37,904 nucleotides of DNA, taken from an uncultured Saccharofermentans sp. GTDB lineage: Bacteria; Bacillota; Clostridia; Saccharofermentanales; Saccharofermentanaceae. Each line of letters starts with the position of its first letter. The first letter of the stretch is position 1. The translations under genes and the position numbers were made by a program. The notes under the pieces are model-generated. The model was not told the DNA's origin and did not search any database. It saw only the letters and a program-made list of their open reading frames with translations. Positions 23,065 to 31,659 of this stretch are shown piece by piece. The stretch is taken from assembly GCA_905234715.1 (NCBI GenBank), contig CAJOJI010000059.1, forward strand, positions 1 through 37,904, written 5' to 3'.

Positions 23065-24118
23065 CGTTCAGAGTGTAATACAAAAGCTTGTTTCAAGCGG
23101 TGATATCTCGCGCGAAGAGATCATCTTACTTCTCGAAAACCGTAACGCTGACATTCAGTCAGTTCTTGCAGAGAAAGCATCAGCTGCTGCAAGAGAAAAC
23201 TACGGCAACAAAGTATTTGTAAGAGGTCTCATCGAGTTTACCAACTACTGCAAAAACGACTGCTATTACTGCGGTATTAGATGCAGCAATAAGAACGCGT
23301 CCAGATACAGACTTACCCGTGATGAGATACTTGAATGTGCATCACACGGATACGATCTCGGTTTCAGGACGATAGTTCTGCAGGGCGGTGAAGATGCGTT
23401 CTTCAACGACGATCTTGTAGTTGATATCGTTAAGTCTATAAAGCGTGAACATCCTGACTGTGCAGTCACTTTGTCCATAGGCGAGAAGAGTTTTGAATCC
23501 TACAAAAAGTTTTTCGATGCCGGTGCCGACAGATATCTGTTGAGACATGAGACTGCAGACCCTGTGCACTATGCAAAACTTCATCCTTCGAATCTTTCTT
23601 CAGAGAACAGAAAAGTATGTCTTTTTAACCTCAAGAAGATCGGATTCCAGACAGGTGCGGGATTCATGGTCGGTTCGCCTTATCAGACGATCGAGAACAT
23701 CGCAGACGATCTTTTGTTCCTGAAAAAACTTGATCCCGAGATGATCGGAATCGGTCCGTTCATTCCTCATAAGGAAACACCTTTTGCAGATGAACAGGCA
23801 GGCACGCTTGAACTTACGCTTTATCTGCTGAGCATTATAAGATTGATGCTTCCGACAGTCCTTCTGCCGGCAACAACAGCGCTCGGTACGATAAATCCCA
23901 GAGGAAGAGAACTTGGAATACTTGCAGGAGCAAACGTTGTAATGCCTAATCTGTCGCCTGTAAGTGTAAGAAAGAAATACGATCTGTATGACAACAAGAT
24001 ATGCACCGGTGAAGAAGCTGCCGAATGCATGAAATGTCTTAAGAAAAGGATAGAAAGTATCGGTTATGAGATCGTTACGGACAGAGGCGACAACATAAGA
24101 TACGTTAAAGAACATTAA
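23057..24118 (+). CDS. hydE: [FeFe] hydrogenase H-cluster maturase HydE (radical SAM)
   Basis: 353 residues, usual length for HydE. Radical SAM motif CKNDCYYC lies near residues 65-72, preceded by VRGLIEFTNYC, and family features such as GYDLGFRTIVLQGGED and LLRHETADP (about 158-166) are present. HydE is a radical SAM enzyme that acts with HydG and HydF to assemble the 2Fe subcluster of [FeFe] hydrogenase, currently thought to act on the Fe(CO)2(CN)-cysteine product of HydG. Start is GTG 23057, overlapping the previous gene by 8 bases, with no strong ribosome site of its own, so it probably relies on translational coupling. hydG follows after 41 bases. Confidence 0.93.
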   Translation: MTDVQSVIQKLVSSGDISREEIILLLENRNADIQSVLAEKASAAARENYGNKVFVRGLIEFTNYCKNDCYYCGIRCSNKNASRYRLTRDEILECASHGYDLGFRTIVLQGGEDAFFNDDLVVDIVKSIKREHPDCAVTLSIGEKSFESYKKFFDAGADRYLLRHETADPVHYAKLHPSNLSSENRKVCLFNLKKIGFQTGAGFMVGSPYQTIENIADDLLFLKKLDPEMIGIGPFIPHKETPFADEQAGTLELTLYLLSIIRLMLPTVLLPATTALGTINPRGRELGILAGANVVMPNLSPVSVRKKYDLYDNKICTGEEAAECMKCLKKRIESIGYEIVTDRGDNIRYVKEH

Positions 24119-24159
24119 GCTTCAACAACTTGTGAATATTATAAAGGAAGGTAAAGAAT

Positions 24160-25563
24160 ATGTACGATCCCAAATCAATGAAAGCAGAAGAATTTATCGA
24201 CGACAGCGAGATCTTAGAATCTCTTAAGTATGCAGATGAGAATAAGAGCAATGTCGAAGTAATCGACGCGATCTTAGAGAAGGCTAAAGAGCGCAAGGGT
24301 TTGTCACACCGCGACGCATCTGTTTTGCTCGCATGCGACATTCCCGAAAAGAACGAGGAGATCTATGCATTGGCAGAGCAGATCAAGAAGGATTTCTACG
24401 GAAACAGAATCGTTCTTTTCGCACCGTTGTATCTTTCTAACTACTGCGTAAACGGATGCATCTACTGCCCTTATCACGGCAAGAACAAGACAATTCCGAG
24501 AGTAAAGCTCACACAGGAGCAGATCAGGGATGAGGTTATTGCTCTTCAGGACATGGGCCACAAGAGACTTGCTATCGAAGCAGGTGAGGACCCCGTTAAC
24601 AACCCTATCGAATATATCCTCGAGAGCATCAAGACGATCTATTCCATCAAGCATAAGAACGGTGCGATCAGACGTGTAAACGTCAACATCGCAGCTACAA
24701 CGGTTGAGAATTACAGAAAGCTTCACGAGGCAGGAATCGGAACATATATCCTTTTCCAGGAGACATATCACAAAGAGTCTTATGAGATCCTTCATCCCAC
24801 AGGCCCTAAGCACAATTATGCTTACCACACAGAGGCTATGGACAGAGCAATGGAAGGCGGAATCGACGATGTAGGACTCGGAGTTCTTTTCGGACTTGAT
24901 AAGTACCGCTATGAATTCGCAGGACTTCTCATGCACGCTGAGCACCTTGAAGCAGTTCACGGTGTCGGTCCCCACACGATCTCAGTTCCGAGACTCTGCC
25001 CCGCAGACGACATCGACGTTAATGATTTCTCCAATGCAATCGACGATGACATTTTCGCAAAGATCGTAGCATGCATCAGAATTGCAGTTCCTTATACAGG
25101 CATGATCGTTTCCACACGTGAATCACAGAAGTCCAGAGAGCGTGTTCTCCACCTCGGCATCTCACAGATCTCCGGCGGTGTCGGCGGCTACACTCACGAA
25201 GAGAGAGTCGACGAGACAGCACAGTTCGACGTATCCGACACACGTACTCTTGACCAGGTAATGAAGTGGCTCATCGACATGGATTATGTTCCTTCATTCT
25301 GCACGGCGTGCTACCGCGAGGGAAGAACAGGCGACAGATTCATGGCGCTCTGCAAGGCTAAGCAGATCCAGAACTGCTGTCTTCCTAACGCTCTCATGAC
25401 CTTGAAAGAATATCTCGTTGACTACGCATCTCCCGAGACAAGAGCTGCAGGCGAGATCCTCATCGAGAAGAATATTCCTGACGTTACAAACGAGAAGGCA
25501 CGTGCCGTTCTCCGCGACAGACTCGTTGCGATCGAGAATGGTGAGCGCGACTTCAGATTCTGA
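24160..25563 (+). CDS. hydG: [FeFe] hydrogenase H-cluster maturase HydG (tyrosine lyase)
   Basis: 467 residues, full length. Radical SAM CVNGCIYC at 96-103 binds the SAM cluster; the C-terminal CTACYREGRTGDRF with a further cysteine at LCKAKQIQNC forms the second cluster that carries the dangler iron. HydG splits tyrosine to yield CO and cyanide and delivers an organometallic Fe synthon for the H-cluster. ATG 24160 follows AAAGGAAGGTAAAG. It lies between hydE and hydF in one operon; hydF begins 12 bases after its stop. Confidence 0.95.
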   Translation: MYDPKSMKAEEFIDDSEILESLKYADENKSNVEVIDAILEKAKERKGLSHRDASVLLACDIPEKNEEIYALAEQIKKDFYGNRIVLFAPLYLSNYCVNGCIYCPYHGKNKTIPRVKLTQEQIRDEVIALQDMGHKRLAIEAGEDPVNNPIEYILESIKTIYSIKHKNGAIRRVNVNIAATTVENYRKLHEAGIGTYILFQETYHKESYEILHPTGPKHNYAYHTEAMDRAMEGGIDDVGLGVLFGLDKYRYEFAGLLMHAEHLEAVHGVGPHTISVPRLCPADDIDVNDFSNAIDDDIFAKIVACIRIAVPYTGMIVSTRESQKSRERVLHLGISQISGGVGGYTHEERVDETAQFDVSDTRTLDQVMKWLIDMDYVPSFCTACYREGRTGDRFMALCKAKQIQNCCLPNALMTLKEYLVDYASPETRAAGEILIEKNIPDVTNEKARAVLRDRLVAIENGERDFRF

Positions 25564-25575
25564 TAGAGGCACCTT

Positions 25576-26718
25576 ATGGAACGCACACACATTGCATTTT
25601 TCGGACGCCGCAATGCAGGCAAATCAAGTCTTGTAAACAGGTTTACTTCGCAGGAACTGTCGATCGTATCTGATGTAGCAGGTACGACGACTGACCCTGT
25701 CAGAAAGACGATGGAACTGCTGCCTTTAGGTCCTGTTGTAATTATCGACACTCCCGGCATCGACGATGAGGGAACTCTCGGAAATCAGCGAATTGAGCGC
25801 AGCATCCGTGTTATCGATGAGACTGACATCGCGATCCTTGTAGTTGATGCAAGTGCCGGTCTGGGCGACGACGAAAAGCAGCTTATAGATGTGTTTACAA
25901 AGCGCAAGATCCCTTATCTTGTAGTGTTCAACAAGAGCGATCTCGGTGCTGACATTCCCGAGATCGAAAACTCAATGACTGTGAGCGCTCTTAAAGGCGA
26001 GGGCATCGAAGAACTCAAGGAAAAAGTCGCGGTCATTATTAGCCAGCGCAAATCACGGCCCCTTGTTTCAGATCTCGTTGAAGAAGGCGACCTCGTGGTT
26101 CTTGTTGTTCCTATCGATAAGTCGGCTCCGAAGGACAGACTGATCCTTCCTCAGCAGATGGTCATCCGCGATCTTTTGGGCAAGGGCGCGATCCCTGTTG
26201 TAGTTAAGGATACAGAGCTGGCAATTGCTCTTGAAAAAGTCGGTAAGGTAAGAATGGTAATTACAGACAGCCAGGCTTTCGGCAAGGTATCCAAGATCGT
26301 ACCTGCCGAAATACCTCTTACTTCATTCTCCATCCTTATGGCAAGATTTAAGGGCATTCTGGATCAGTCCATCGAAGGTGCAAATATGCTCGACAGACTT
26401 GAGAATGGTGCGAAGATACTCATCAGCGAAGGCTGCACCCATCACCGTCAGTGTGAGGATATCGGAACAGTCAAGCTTCCGGGCTGGGTCAGGGAATATA
26501 CAGGCAAGGACTTTGAGTTCTCATTTACTTCAGGACTTGAGTTCCCTAAGGACATTTCTTCCTACGACCTTATCATTCACTGCGGCGCGTGCATGCTCGG
26601 TGAGACTGAAGTCGCCAGCCGTTACCGCAAGGCAAAAGAGCTGGGCATTCCGATGACCAACTACGGAATCGCCATAGGTAAGATGAAGGGAATACTTACA
26701 AGGGTAATCAGTTTTTAA
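25576..26718 (+). CDS. hydF: [FeFe] hydrogenase maturation GTPase HydF
   Basis: 380 residues. N-terminal GTPase domain (about 1-165) has the P-loop GRRNAGKSS at 10-18, DTPG at 58-61, and NKSD near residue 117. The C-terminal cluster domain has the characteristic HHRQC (near residue 290) and HCGACM (near residue 335) ligands. HydF is the scaffold and carrier that receives the 2Fe precursor and transfers it to apo-hydrogenase. It is last in the operon and is followed by a clear terminator. The hydrogenase structural gene is not in this window. Confidence 0.95.
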   Translation: MERTHIAFFGRRNAGKSSLVNRFTSQELSIVSDVAGTTTDPVRKTMELLPLGPVVIIDTPGIDDEGTLGNQRIERSIRVIDETDIAILVVDASAGLGDDEKQLIDVFTKRKIPYLVVFNKSDLGADIPEIENSMTVSALKGEGIEELKEKVAVIISQRKSRPLVSDLVEEGDLVVLVVPIDKSAPKDRLILPQQMVIRDLLGKGAIPVVVKDTELAIALEKVGKVRMVITDSQAFGKVSKIVPAEIPLTSFSILMARFKGILDQSIEGANMLDRLENGAKILISEGCTHHRQCEDIGTVKLPGWVREYTGKDFEFSFTSGLEFPKDISSYDLIIHCGACMLGETEVASRYRKAKELGIPMTNYGIAIGKMKGILTRVISF

Positions 26719-26729
26719 AAATCAGATAG

Positions 26730-26760
26730 AAAAGGATGTCTTCAACGGCATCCTTTTTTA
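26730..26760 (+). terminator. Rho-independent terminator of the hydrogenase maturation operon
   Basis: AAAAGGATG (26730-26738) is perfectly complementary to CATCCTTTT (26749-26757), followed by a T run. It starts 11 bases after the hydF stop. Confidence 0.85.
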
Positions 26761-26890
26761 TGTCTGATACGACAACATTATTTCCATATCTCAGTCCCTT
26801 TTTGGTCAATCGTTTTCAACTTTTAAAGTGACCTGAGTGATATTTTTACTGTGGGCTTTTTGCCCGGGATAATGAACAGAGGTGAAGATA

Positions 26891-27799
26891 ATGAAGAAAA
26901 CGATCCTTACAAAGGCTGTTTCCACACTGCTCTGCGCTTCCATGGCACTTGCTTTTGCATCCTGTGCCGCTACGGGAAAGACAGAACCGGAAGATACAAA
27001 AGAGACTGCGGCTGAGTCCAAGCCTGAGGCAGAACAGACTTCTGAAAGCTCTAAAGAGACAACAGTTGAGACTACTGCTGAAACAACGGAAACTTCCGAA
27101 ACAACTACTGAAGCTGCCACGACAACAACTGCTCCCAAGGTTAATCCCTATGAGAGATTCATTGCAGACTATCAGAATTCCATCATGAATCCCACTGATA
27201 CCTGGTATTACGGTCCTGACTATGAGGGCGATACGGTCATCCCGCCTGAAGGCACAGTCGGACTTCTTACCACAAAATACGGCGACTATATTGCTTATAC
27301 ACTCCTGGATATCGACAAGGACGGCACTGATGAGCTCATTTTCGGTTACGTTCATGAGCAGGACGGTGTATCCTATATAAATGTTGAGGGACTCGTTACC
27401 ATGACAGGTGAAGACGAGTACAAGATCGTTGCGGCAGGCTGGGAAAGAAGCAATCTGACTTATGTCGGAGGCTGCATGTTCGTTAACTCCGGATCAGGCG
27501 GAGCAGCCCTCCATATCGACACTATTTACAAATATAACAGTGTTACAAAAGAGATGGATACGGTATGTGAGCTCATTACCGAGTATGAGGGAACCGATGA
27601 CAACGGCATCCCGATCCCCAAGTATTCTCTTTTTGAAGGTGACAACTATCACTTTACCGGATCAGCTTACGACAGCGATGCTGCAACCTGCCACGATCAG
27701 GAAGCCATGGACAAATTCACTCAGACCAAGGATGCAGCCATGGCAAATGTGAAGGATATTCCTGAACAGATCGAATGGACAATGGTTCCGATCAAGTAA
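26891..27799 (+). CDS. Lipoprotein with Thr/Glu linker and DxDxDG motif
   Basis: 302 residues from ATG 26891 (AGAGGTGA at 26878-26885); a GTG at 26882 lies inside that ribosome site. Signal peptide ends in AFASC (Cys25). A long low-complexity linker of Thr, Glu, Ser and Ala (about 30-84) leads to the globular domain (about 88-302), which contains LLDIDKDGTDELIFGY (about 138-153), a calcium-loop-like DxDxDGxxE motif shared with the lipoprotein at 6855-7379. Function unknown; a cell-surface protein with a long flexible stalk. It has its own transcription unit, closed by a terminator. Confidence 0.65.
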   Translation: MKKTILTKAVSTLLCASMALAFASCAATGKTEPEDTKETAAESKPEAEQTSESSKETTVETTAETTETSETTTEAATTTTAPKVNPYERFIADYQNSIMNPTDTWYYGPDYEGDTVIPPEGTVGLLTTKYGDYIAYTLLDIDKDGTDELIFGYVHEQDGVSYINVEGLVTMTGEDEYKIVAAGWERSNLTYVGGCMFVNSGSGGAALHIDTIYKYNSVTKEMDTVCELITEYEGTDDNGIPIPKYSLFEGDNYHFTGSAYDSDAATCHDQEAMDKFTQTKDAAMANVKDIPEQIEWTMVPIK

Positions 27800-27818
27800 T
27801 TTGAGATTAAATATTTAT

Positions 27819-27857
27819 AAAGGCCCTTGGATCTTCGCCGGTCCGGGGGCTTTTTAT
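27819..27857 (+). terminator. Probable terminator after the DxDxDG lipoprotein
   Basis: AAAGGCCCTTGGATC (27819-27833) pairs imperfectly with GGTCCGGGGGCTTT, ending in a TTTTTAT tract. GC-rich stem with a small loop. Confidence 0.7.
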
Positions 27858-27868
27858 TTGGCGTGTAT

Positions 27869-28573
27869 TTACCTGGAGAATACTTTTCGGGCGCCCTCGT
27901 ATATCAGGTATTCGAAAAGCAGTACCGCGGTAACAAGGACTAAAAGGCCGGGAATATAAAACTGAGCGCCGGTGATGTTATGAATCCATTCAAGAGGGGA
28001 ATCTGAAGGCGGATACATGAGGAACATGTAGTTCTGGCCGAATTTTTTATCCAAAAGATATATCGGAGGGACGGTTAAAGCCAGAAACAGGTAGGAATAC
28101 AGGAAGTGTCTGAAAGAGACGCAAACTCTCCTGAGTGCAAGGAAAGCAAGCGGAATGAAGAAAGTTAATGAATGCGTAAAGAAGCACAGAAGCGGAAGAT
28201 AGGACCAGAACGGCCTGTATGTCCAGTCAGGGAAGAGGAGCGCGCCTGCAGAGCCGGGCATTATGAGGACAAGCGAGATCTCGGCGAAGAACGACTGGGT
28301 TCTGCCTTTGGTAAAAGAAGCCAGGAGATTCAGGAAAATGCCGAGATTACAGAGGTGAAGGGGCAGAAAGTCCATAATGTCACCGCCTTCTGACACGAGA
28401 AGGAAGTCCTGTACGGCCTCACCGATAAGGACGGCAACAGAGAGGATACGCAAAGTGTTAACAGCAGTGTTCGAGTTGACTTTGCGCATCAAAATGAGAC
28501 CTGAAACCGTCAGGACTGCAATGGCAATGAGCATTCCGGTGTGCTCGGGACAGAAATGAGTGAAAGTGTCCAT
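27869..28573 (-). CDS. YwaF/TIGR02206-type integral membrane protein
   Basis: 234 residues, about seven membrane segments. The PLHLCNLG motif (about 71-78), GSAGALLFPDW in the third to fourth loop and the FFTHSLTF region match the YwaF/TIGR02206 family of Firmicutes membrane proteins, whose function is unknown to me. The start at 28573 has only a weak site (GCAAAG). It is divergent from the hybrid kinase with about 100 bases between starts. Confidence 0.75.
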   Translation of the reverse strand: MDTFTHFCPEHTGMLIAIAVLTVSGLILMRKVNSNTAVNTLRILSVAVLIGEAVQDFLLVSEGGDIMDFLPLHLCNLGIFLNLLASFTKGRTQSFFAEISLVLIMPGSAGALLFPDWTYRPFWSYLPLLCFFTHSLTFFIPLAFLALRRVCVSFRHFLYSYLFLALTVPPIYLLDKKFGQNYMFLMYPPSDSPLEWIHNITGAQFYIPGLLVLVTAVLLFEYLIYEGARKVFSR

Positions 28574-28676
28574 TTTCTTTGCGTTTCAATTTTGTTCATT
28601 AAAAAAAGATTGAAAAATATCAAGTATATTATAATATTTAAAGCAGTATAGTAAAAACAGATGCTTTGAGGATTAT

Positions 28677-31235
28677 ATGAAAAATAACCGCAGGACGTTA
28701 TTTCTGACGCTGGGCGTGACATTTGTCATGATGGCACTGCTTGTCACCTATACGACCAGTCTGATGTATAAAACGTCTTACACATATATTAATGAACTCG
28801 GTAATGACAAGACTTCCGCAGTCTCGACGGATCTTGAGAATTACCTTGAGAATGCAAGATCGGTTCTCTGGGTTGCAGCCGATACGGTGGACCACATGGT
28901 TGCTAACGGCGCCACAAAAGAAGAAATAGCCGAATATCTTACCCGTGAGTCGGTTAATATCGCAGACCAGTTCGACGACAGCTATACGGGCCTTTACGGC
29001 GTTATCAACGGCAAGTATGTCGACGGTGTCGGCTGGGTGCCTCCGGAAAGTTACGATCCCACTGAAAGAGACTGGTATAAGGATGCGGTTAAGGCAGGCG
29101 GTGAGGCTGTCGTCGTAGATCCTTATATAGATACACAGACCGGCGATGTATATATCTCTGTATGTAAAGCTCTTACCAATACTGATAACGTATTGGGCAT
29201 GGACCTTATGCTTACCGGAGTGCAGGAGACTGTTGAAGATCTCCAGATAGACGGCAACGGCTATGCATTTATCCTTAACTACGACGGTACTGTCATCGCA
29301 CACCGTGACGGCAAGGAGAAGGGTGAGGATTACAGCACAGATCCTGACAGAGCCGATCTTTACGATAAGGTCATGAACGTCGATAAAGGTAATTTCGACA
29401 TGGTGATCGACGGCAAAAAGTGCACTGTATTTACCGATGAGATCTTGCTTCAGTGGCACCTTGTAATTGTCGTTGAGAGAAGTGCGCTTTTTAAGGATAC
29501 GATAACCGTTCTTATCGTAAGTGTACTTGTCGGTCTTCTTGTTTTCGCATTGATCTCAGCATTCTACATCATGGCATACAACCATGAGCGCAAGGTCAAC
29601 AAGCGCATGGAAGAGATGAATGTACTTGAGCAGAAGAGAGAGTACGAAGCCAGGATCCTCATGCTCGAGAAAGCTGCCGCTGACACCGCGAACAAAGCGA
29701 AAAGTGATTTCCTTGCAGATATGTCACATGAGATCAGAACGCCTATCAATGCCGTTCTCGGTATGAACGAAATGATCTTGAGAGAGTCAACGGACGATCA
29801 GATCCTTGAGTATTCATCCAACATCAAGAGTGCAGGAAACACGCTGCTTTCGATCATTAACAACATTCTCGATTTCTCTAAGATCGAAGACGGCAAGATG
29901 ACTCTTGTTCCGGTTGAATTTGATGTGGCAGAGTTCATAACAAGTCTCGTTAATTCAATAAGCGAACGTGCACGTGCCAAGGGCCTTGAGTTCATCGTCG
30001 ATGTGGAAGAATTCATTCCTACTAAGCTTTATGGTGACGATGTCAGACTCAGCCAGGTAATAATGAACCTTCTTACGAATGCCGTTAAATATACGGAGAA
30101 GGGAAGCGTTAAGCTGAGCATCAAATTTGTCGGAATCGATGACGGTGACGTCAGGCTGCGTTTCGAAGTCATAGATACGGGTATCGGCATCAAGGAAGAA
30201 GATCTGGGCAAGCTTTTCGAATCGTTTGAGAGAATCGAGGAAAAACGCAACCGTCATATCGAAGGAACCGGTCTTGGTATTTCCATTGTCGTTAAGATCC
30301 TCAATATGATGAACAGCAAACTTGATGTTCACAGCGAATATTCTGTTGGCTCCACATTCGGTTTTGATATATCATTGCGCGTTGTAGACTTTACACCTCT
30401 CGGCAAATACGAGGATAAGAGAAAAACGAGTGTTGTTACACGCGATGATTCAGAGCGTCTGTATGCACCTGATGCGAAGATCATTGTTACTGATGACAAT
30501 GCCATGAACCTCAAGGTTGCAGTAAACTTCCTTAAGATATTCGGCATTGAGCCGGTTACATGTGCTTCGGGAATGGAAACACTCGAGTGTGCGAGAAAGG
30601 AAAAATATAATATTATTTTCCTCGATCACATGATGCCTGTAATGGATGGTTTTGAGACTCTGGATGCCCTGAGGAATGAGGGTCTTGTTAAGGATACGGC
30701 AGTCGTCGTTCTGACAGCTAATGCAGTTGTCGGAGCTGAGGAACAGTATCTGAAAGCAGGCTTTGACGGTTATCTTTCAAAACCGATCATGATCGACGAT
30801 TTCGAGAAGACACTTAAGAATTATCTGCCTGCCGATGTTATCTCCGTCAGGACAAATATTCCCGAAGAAAAGAACGTATCTCATTCTCTGGATAAGATGC
30901 GTGAGCTCGGACTTAATGTTGATGCGGGCCTCGGATATGCATGCGACGAGGAAGACTTCTATCTGGAGCTTCTTACAGACTATGCAAACAGCGCTGATGA
31001 AAAGTGCGGATCGCTTGAAAAATTCCTTGAAGACGATGATCTCAATAATTATGAGATTCTTATCCATTCGCTTAAGAGTACATCCAGGATGGTAGGTGCC
31101 GATGATCTTTCTGACAAGGCAAAAGAACTCCAGGATGCAGCAGGCAAAAATGATATGGATTTTGTAAAGGAACATCATCCCGTATTTGTCAGCGAGTTTA
31201 AGGAGCTGTCCGGAAAGATCCTTGAACGATCATAA
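28677..31235 (+). CDS. Hybrid sensor histidine kinase with dCache-like sensor, REC and Hpt domains
   Basis: 852 residues. Membrane segment (about 8-30), extracytoplasmic dCache-like sensor (about 35-270, containing DPTERDWYKDAVKAG and DPYIDTQTGDVYIS typical of dCache_1), second membrane segment (about 275-300), coiled coil, HisKA with SHEIRTPINAVLG (His near 350), ATPase domain with NLLTNAVKYT, DTGIGI and GTGLGIS, receiver with FLDHMMPVMDG (Asp near 650), and a C-terminal Hpt domain with IHSLKSTSRMVGA (His near 797). It contains every step of a phosphorelay except the final output regulator. dCache sensors often bind amino acids or other small molecules. Start ATG follows a weak site; two TATAAT-like boxes lie upstream. 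Confidence 0.92.
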   Translation: MKNNRRTLFLTLGVTFVMMALLVTYTTSLMYKTSYTYINELGNDKTSAVSTDLENYLENARSVLWVAADTVDHMVANGATKEEIAEYLTRESVNIADQFDDSYTGLYGVINGKYVDGVGWVPPESYDPTERDWYKDAVKAGGEAVVVDPYIDTQTGDVYISVCKALTNTDNVLGMDLMLTGVQETVEDLQIDGNGYAFILNYDGTVIAHRDGKEKGEDYSTDPDRADLYDKVMNVDKGNFDMVIDGKKCTVFTDEILLQWHLVIVVERSALFKDTITVLIVSVLVGLLVFALISAFYIMAYNHERKVNKRMEEMNVLEQKREYEARILMLEKAAADTANKAKSDFLADMSHEIRTPINAVLGMNEMILRESTDDQILEYSSNIKSAGNTLLSIINNILDFSKIEDGKMTLVPVEFDVAEFITSLVNSISERARAKGLEFIVDVEEFIPTKLYGDDVRLSQVIMNLLTNAVKYTEKGSVKLSIKFVGIDDGDVRLRFEVIDTGIGIKEEDLGKLFESFERIEEKRNRHIEGTGLGISIVVKILNMMNSKLDVHSEYSVGSTFGFDISLRVVDFTPLGKYEDKRKTSVVTRDDSERLYAPDAKIIVTDDNAMNLKVAVNFLKIFGIEPVTCASGMETLECARKEKYNIIFLDHMMPVMDGFETLDALRNEGLVKDTAVVVLTANAVVGAEEQYLKAGFDGYLSKPIMIDDFEKTLKNYLPADVISVRTNIPEEKNVSHSLDKMRELGLNVDAGLGYACDEEDFYLELLTDYANSADEKCGSLEKFLEDDDLNNYEILIHSLKSTSRMVGADDLSDKAKELQDAAGKNDMDFVKEHHPVFVSEFKELSGKILERS

Positions 31236-31254
31236 ATTTTTCCAATATCATGTG

Positions 31255-31280
31255 TGAAAACTAATTTCCCGTTCGTCTTA
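31255..31280 (+). promoter_or_regulatory. Candidate ECF-type promoter before the sigma remnant
   Basis: TGAAAAC (31255-31261) and CGTCTTA (31274-31280). CGTC in the -10 is the hallmark of ECF sigma promoters, and ECF genes usually autoregulate. The 12-base gap is shorter than the 16-17 of the best-known ECF promoters, so this is uncertain. An inverted repeat TTTCCCGT/ACGGGAAA (31265-31272/31298-31305) overlaps the element and touches the ribosome binding site. Confidence 0.4.
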
Positions 31281-31320
31281 TAGGTGAGATCTCAAATACG
31301 GGAAAAGGAAGGTTTACCAA

Positions 31321-31530
31321 ATGAACAATGAATCTGTGTTGAGATTCTTTGATATGTATGCCGACGATGCTTACCGTCTTGCATATTCATATCTTGGATC
31401 AAAACCTGATGCCGAGGATGTTGTTCAGGATGTTTTTCTAAAGCTGATTAAAACCGATATCACCATCACTAAAGGTAAAGATCCTTCCTTCAGACAGCGC
31501 ACGCTATATGAACTTCACTCTTTCTTATGA
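31321..31530 (+). pseudogene. Truncated ECF RNA polymerase sigma factor
   Basis: 69 codons. The first 50 or so residues are a clear sigma-70 region 2: ADDAYRLAYSYLGSKPDAEDVVQDVFLKLIK, with the AEDVVQDVF core helix. Just after ITITKGKD, where ECF proteins continue into the region 2.3-2.4 promoter-melting part, the sequence becomes unrelated and stops. Region 4 is missing, so it cannot act as a sigma factor. Strong AAAAGGAAGG site and probable ECF promoter upstream remain. It appears to be the front of a deleted sigma/anti-sigma locus; the back follows in a different frame. Confidence 0.75.
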
Positions 31531-31585
31531 TGCCGAAAAGCAGATCGCAGTCTGCTATATCGAAGAAGGCGGCGGATTGGGCTGA
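31481..31585 (+). pseudogene. 3' remnant of an unidentified gene fused to the sigma remnant
   Basis: In the frame starting at 31481 a coding-like stretch reads SARYMNFTLSYDAEKQIAVCYIEEGGG and stops at 31583-31585. It has the composition of the end of an exported domain, as in anti-sigma (DUF4179-like) partners that usually follow clostridial ECF genes; that identity is a guess. The junction with the sigma reading lies somewhere around 31480-31490. The piece is too short to be a gene by itself. Confidence 0.35.
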
Positions 31586-31606
31586 AAAGCATTTAGTGCA
31601 AAAACA

Positions 31607-31645
31607 GGGGTGTCTCAGCTTTGCAGGCGGGACCCCCCTTATTCT
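31607..31645. terminator. Bidirectional terminator between convergent genes
   Basis: GGGGTGTC (31607-31614) pairs with GGGACCCC (around 31630-31637, one mismatch and one G-T pair). On the plus strand a T/C-rich tract follows (CCTTATTCTTTTC); on the minus strand the tract is TGTTTTTG. It separates the sigma remnant from the convergent zinc-ribbon gene. Confidence 0.6.
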
Positions 31646-31659
31646 TTTCGGGTTAAAGC

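Noticed and set aside
26852..26864. GGGC-TTTTT-GCCC hairpin before the lipoprotein at 26891
   Set aside because: Stem of only four pairs and no T-tract; too weak to call a terminator or a regulator.
28610..28635. TTGAAA and TATAAT upstream of the hybrid kinase as a promoter
   Set aside because: The spacer is only 14 bases; other -10 choices are weak, so no promoter was listed.
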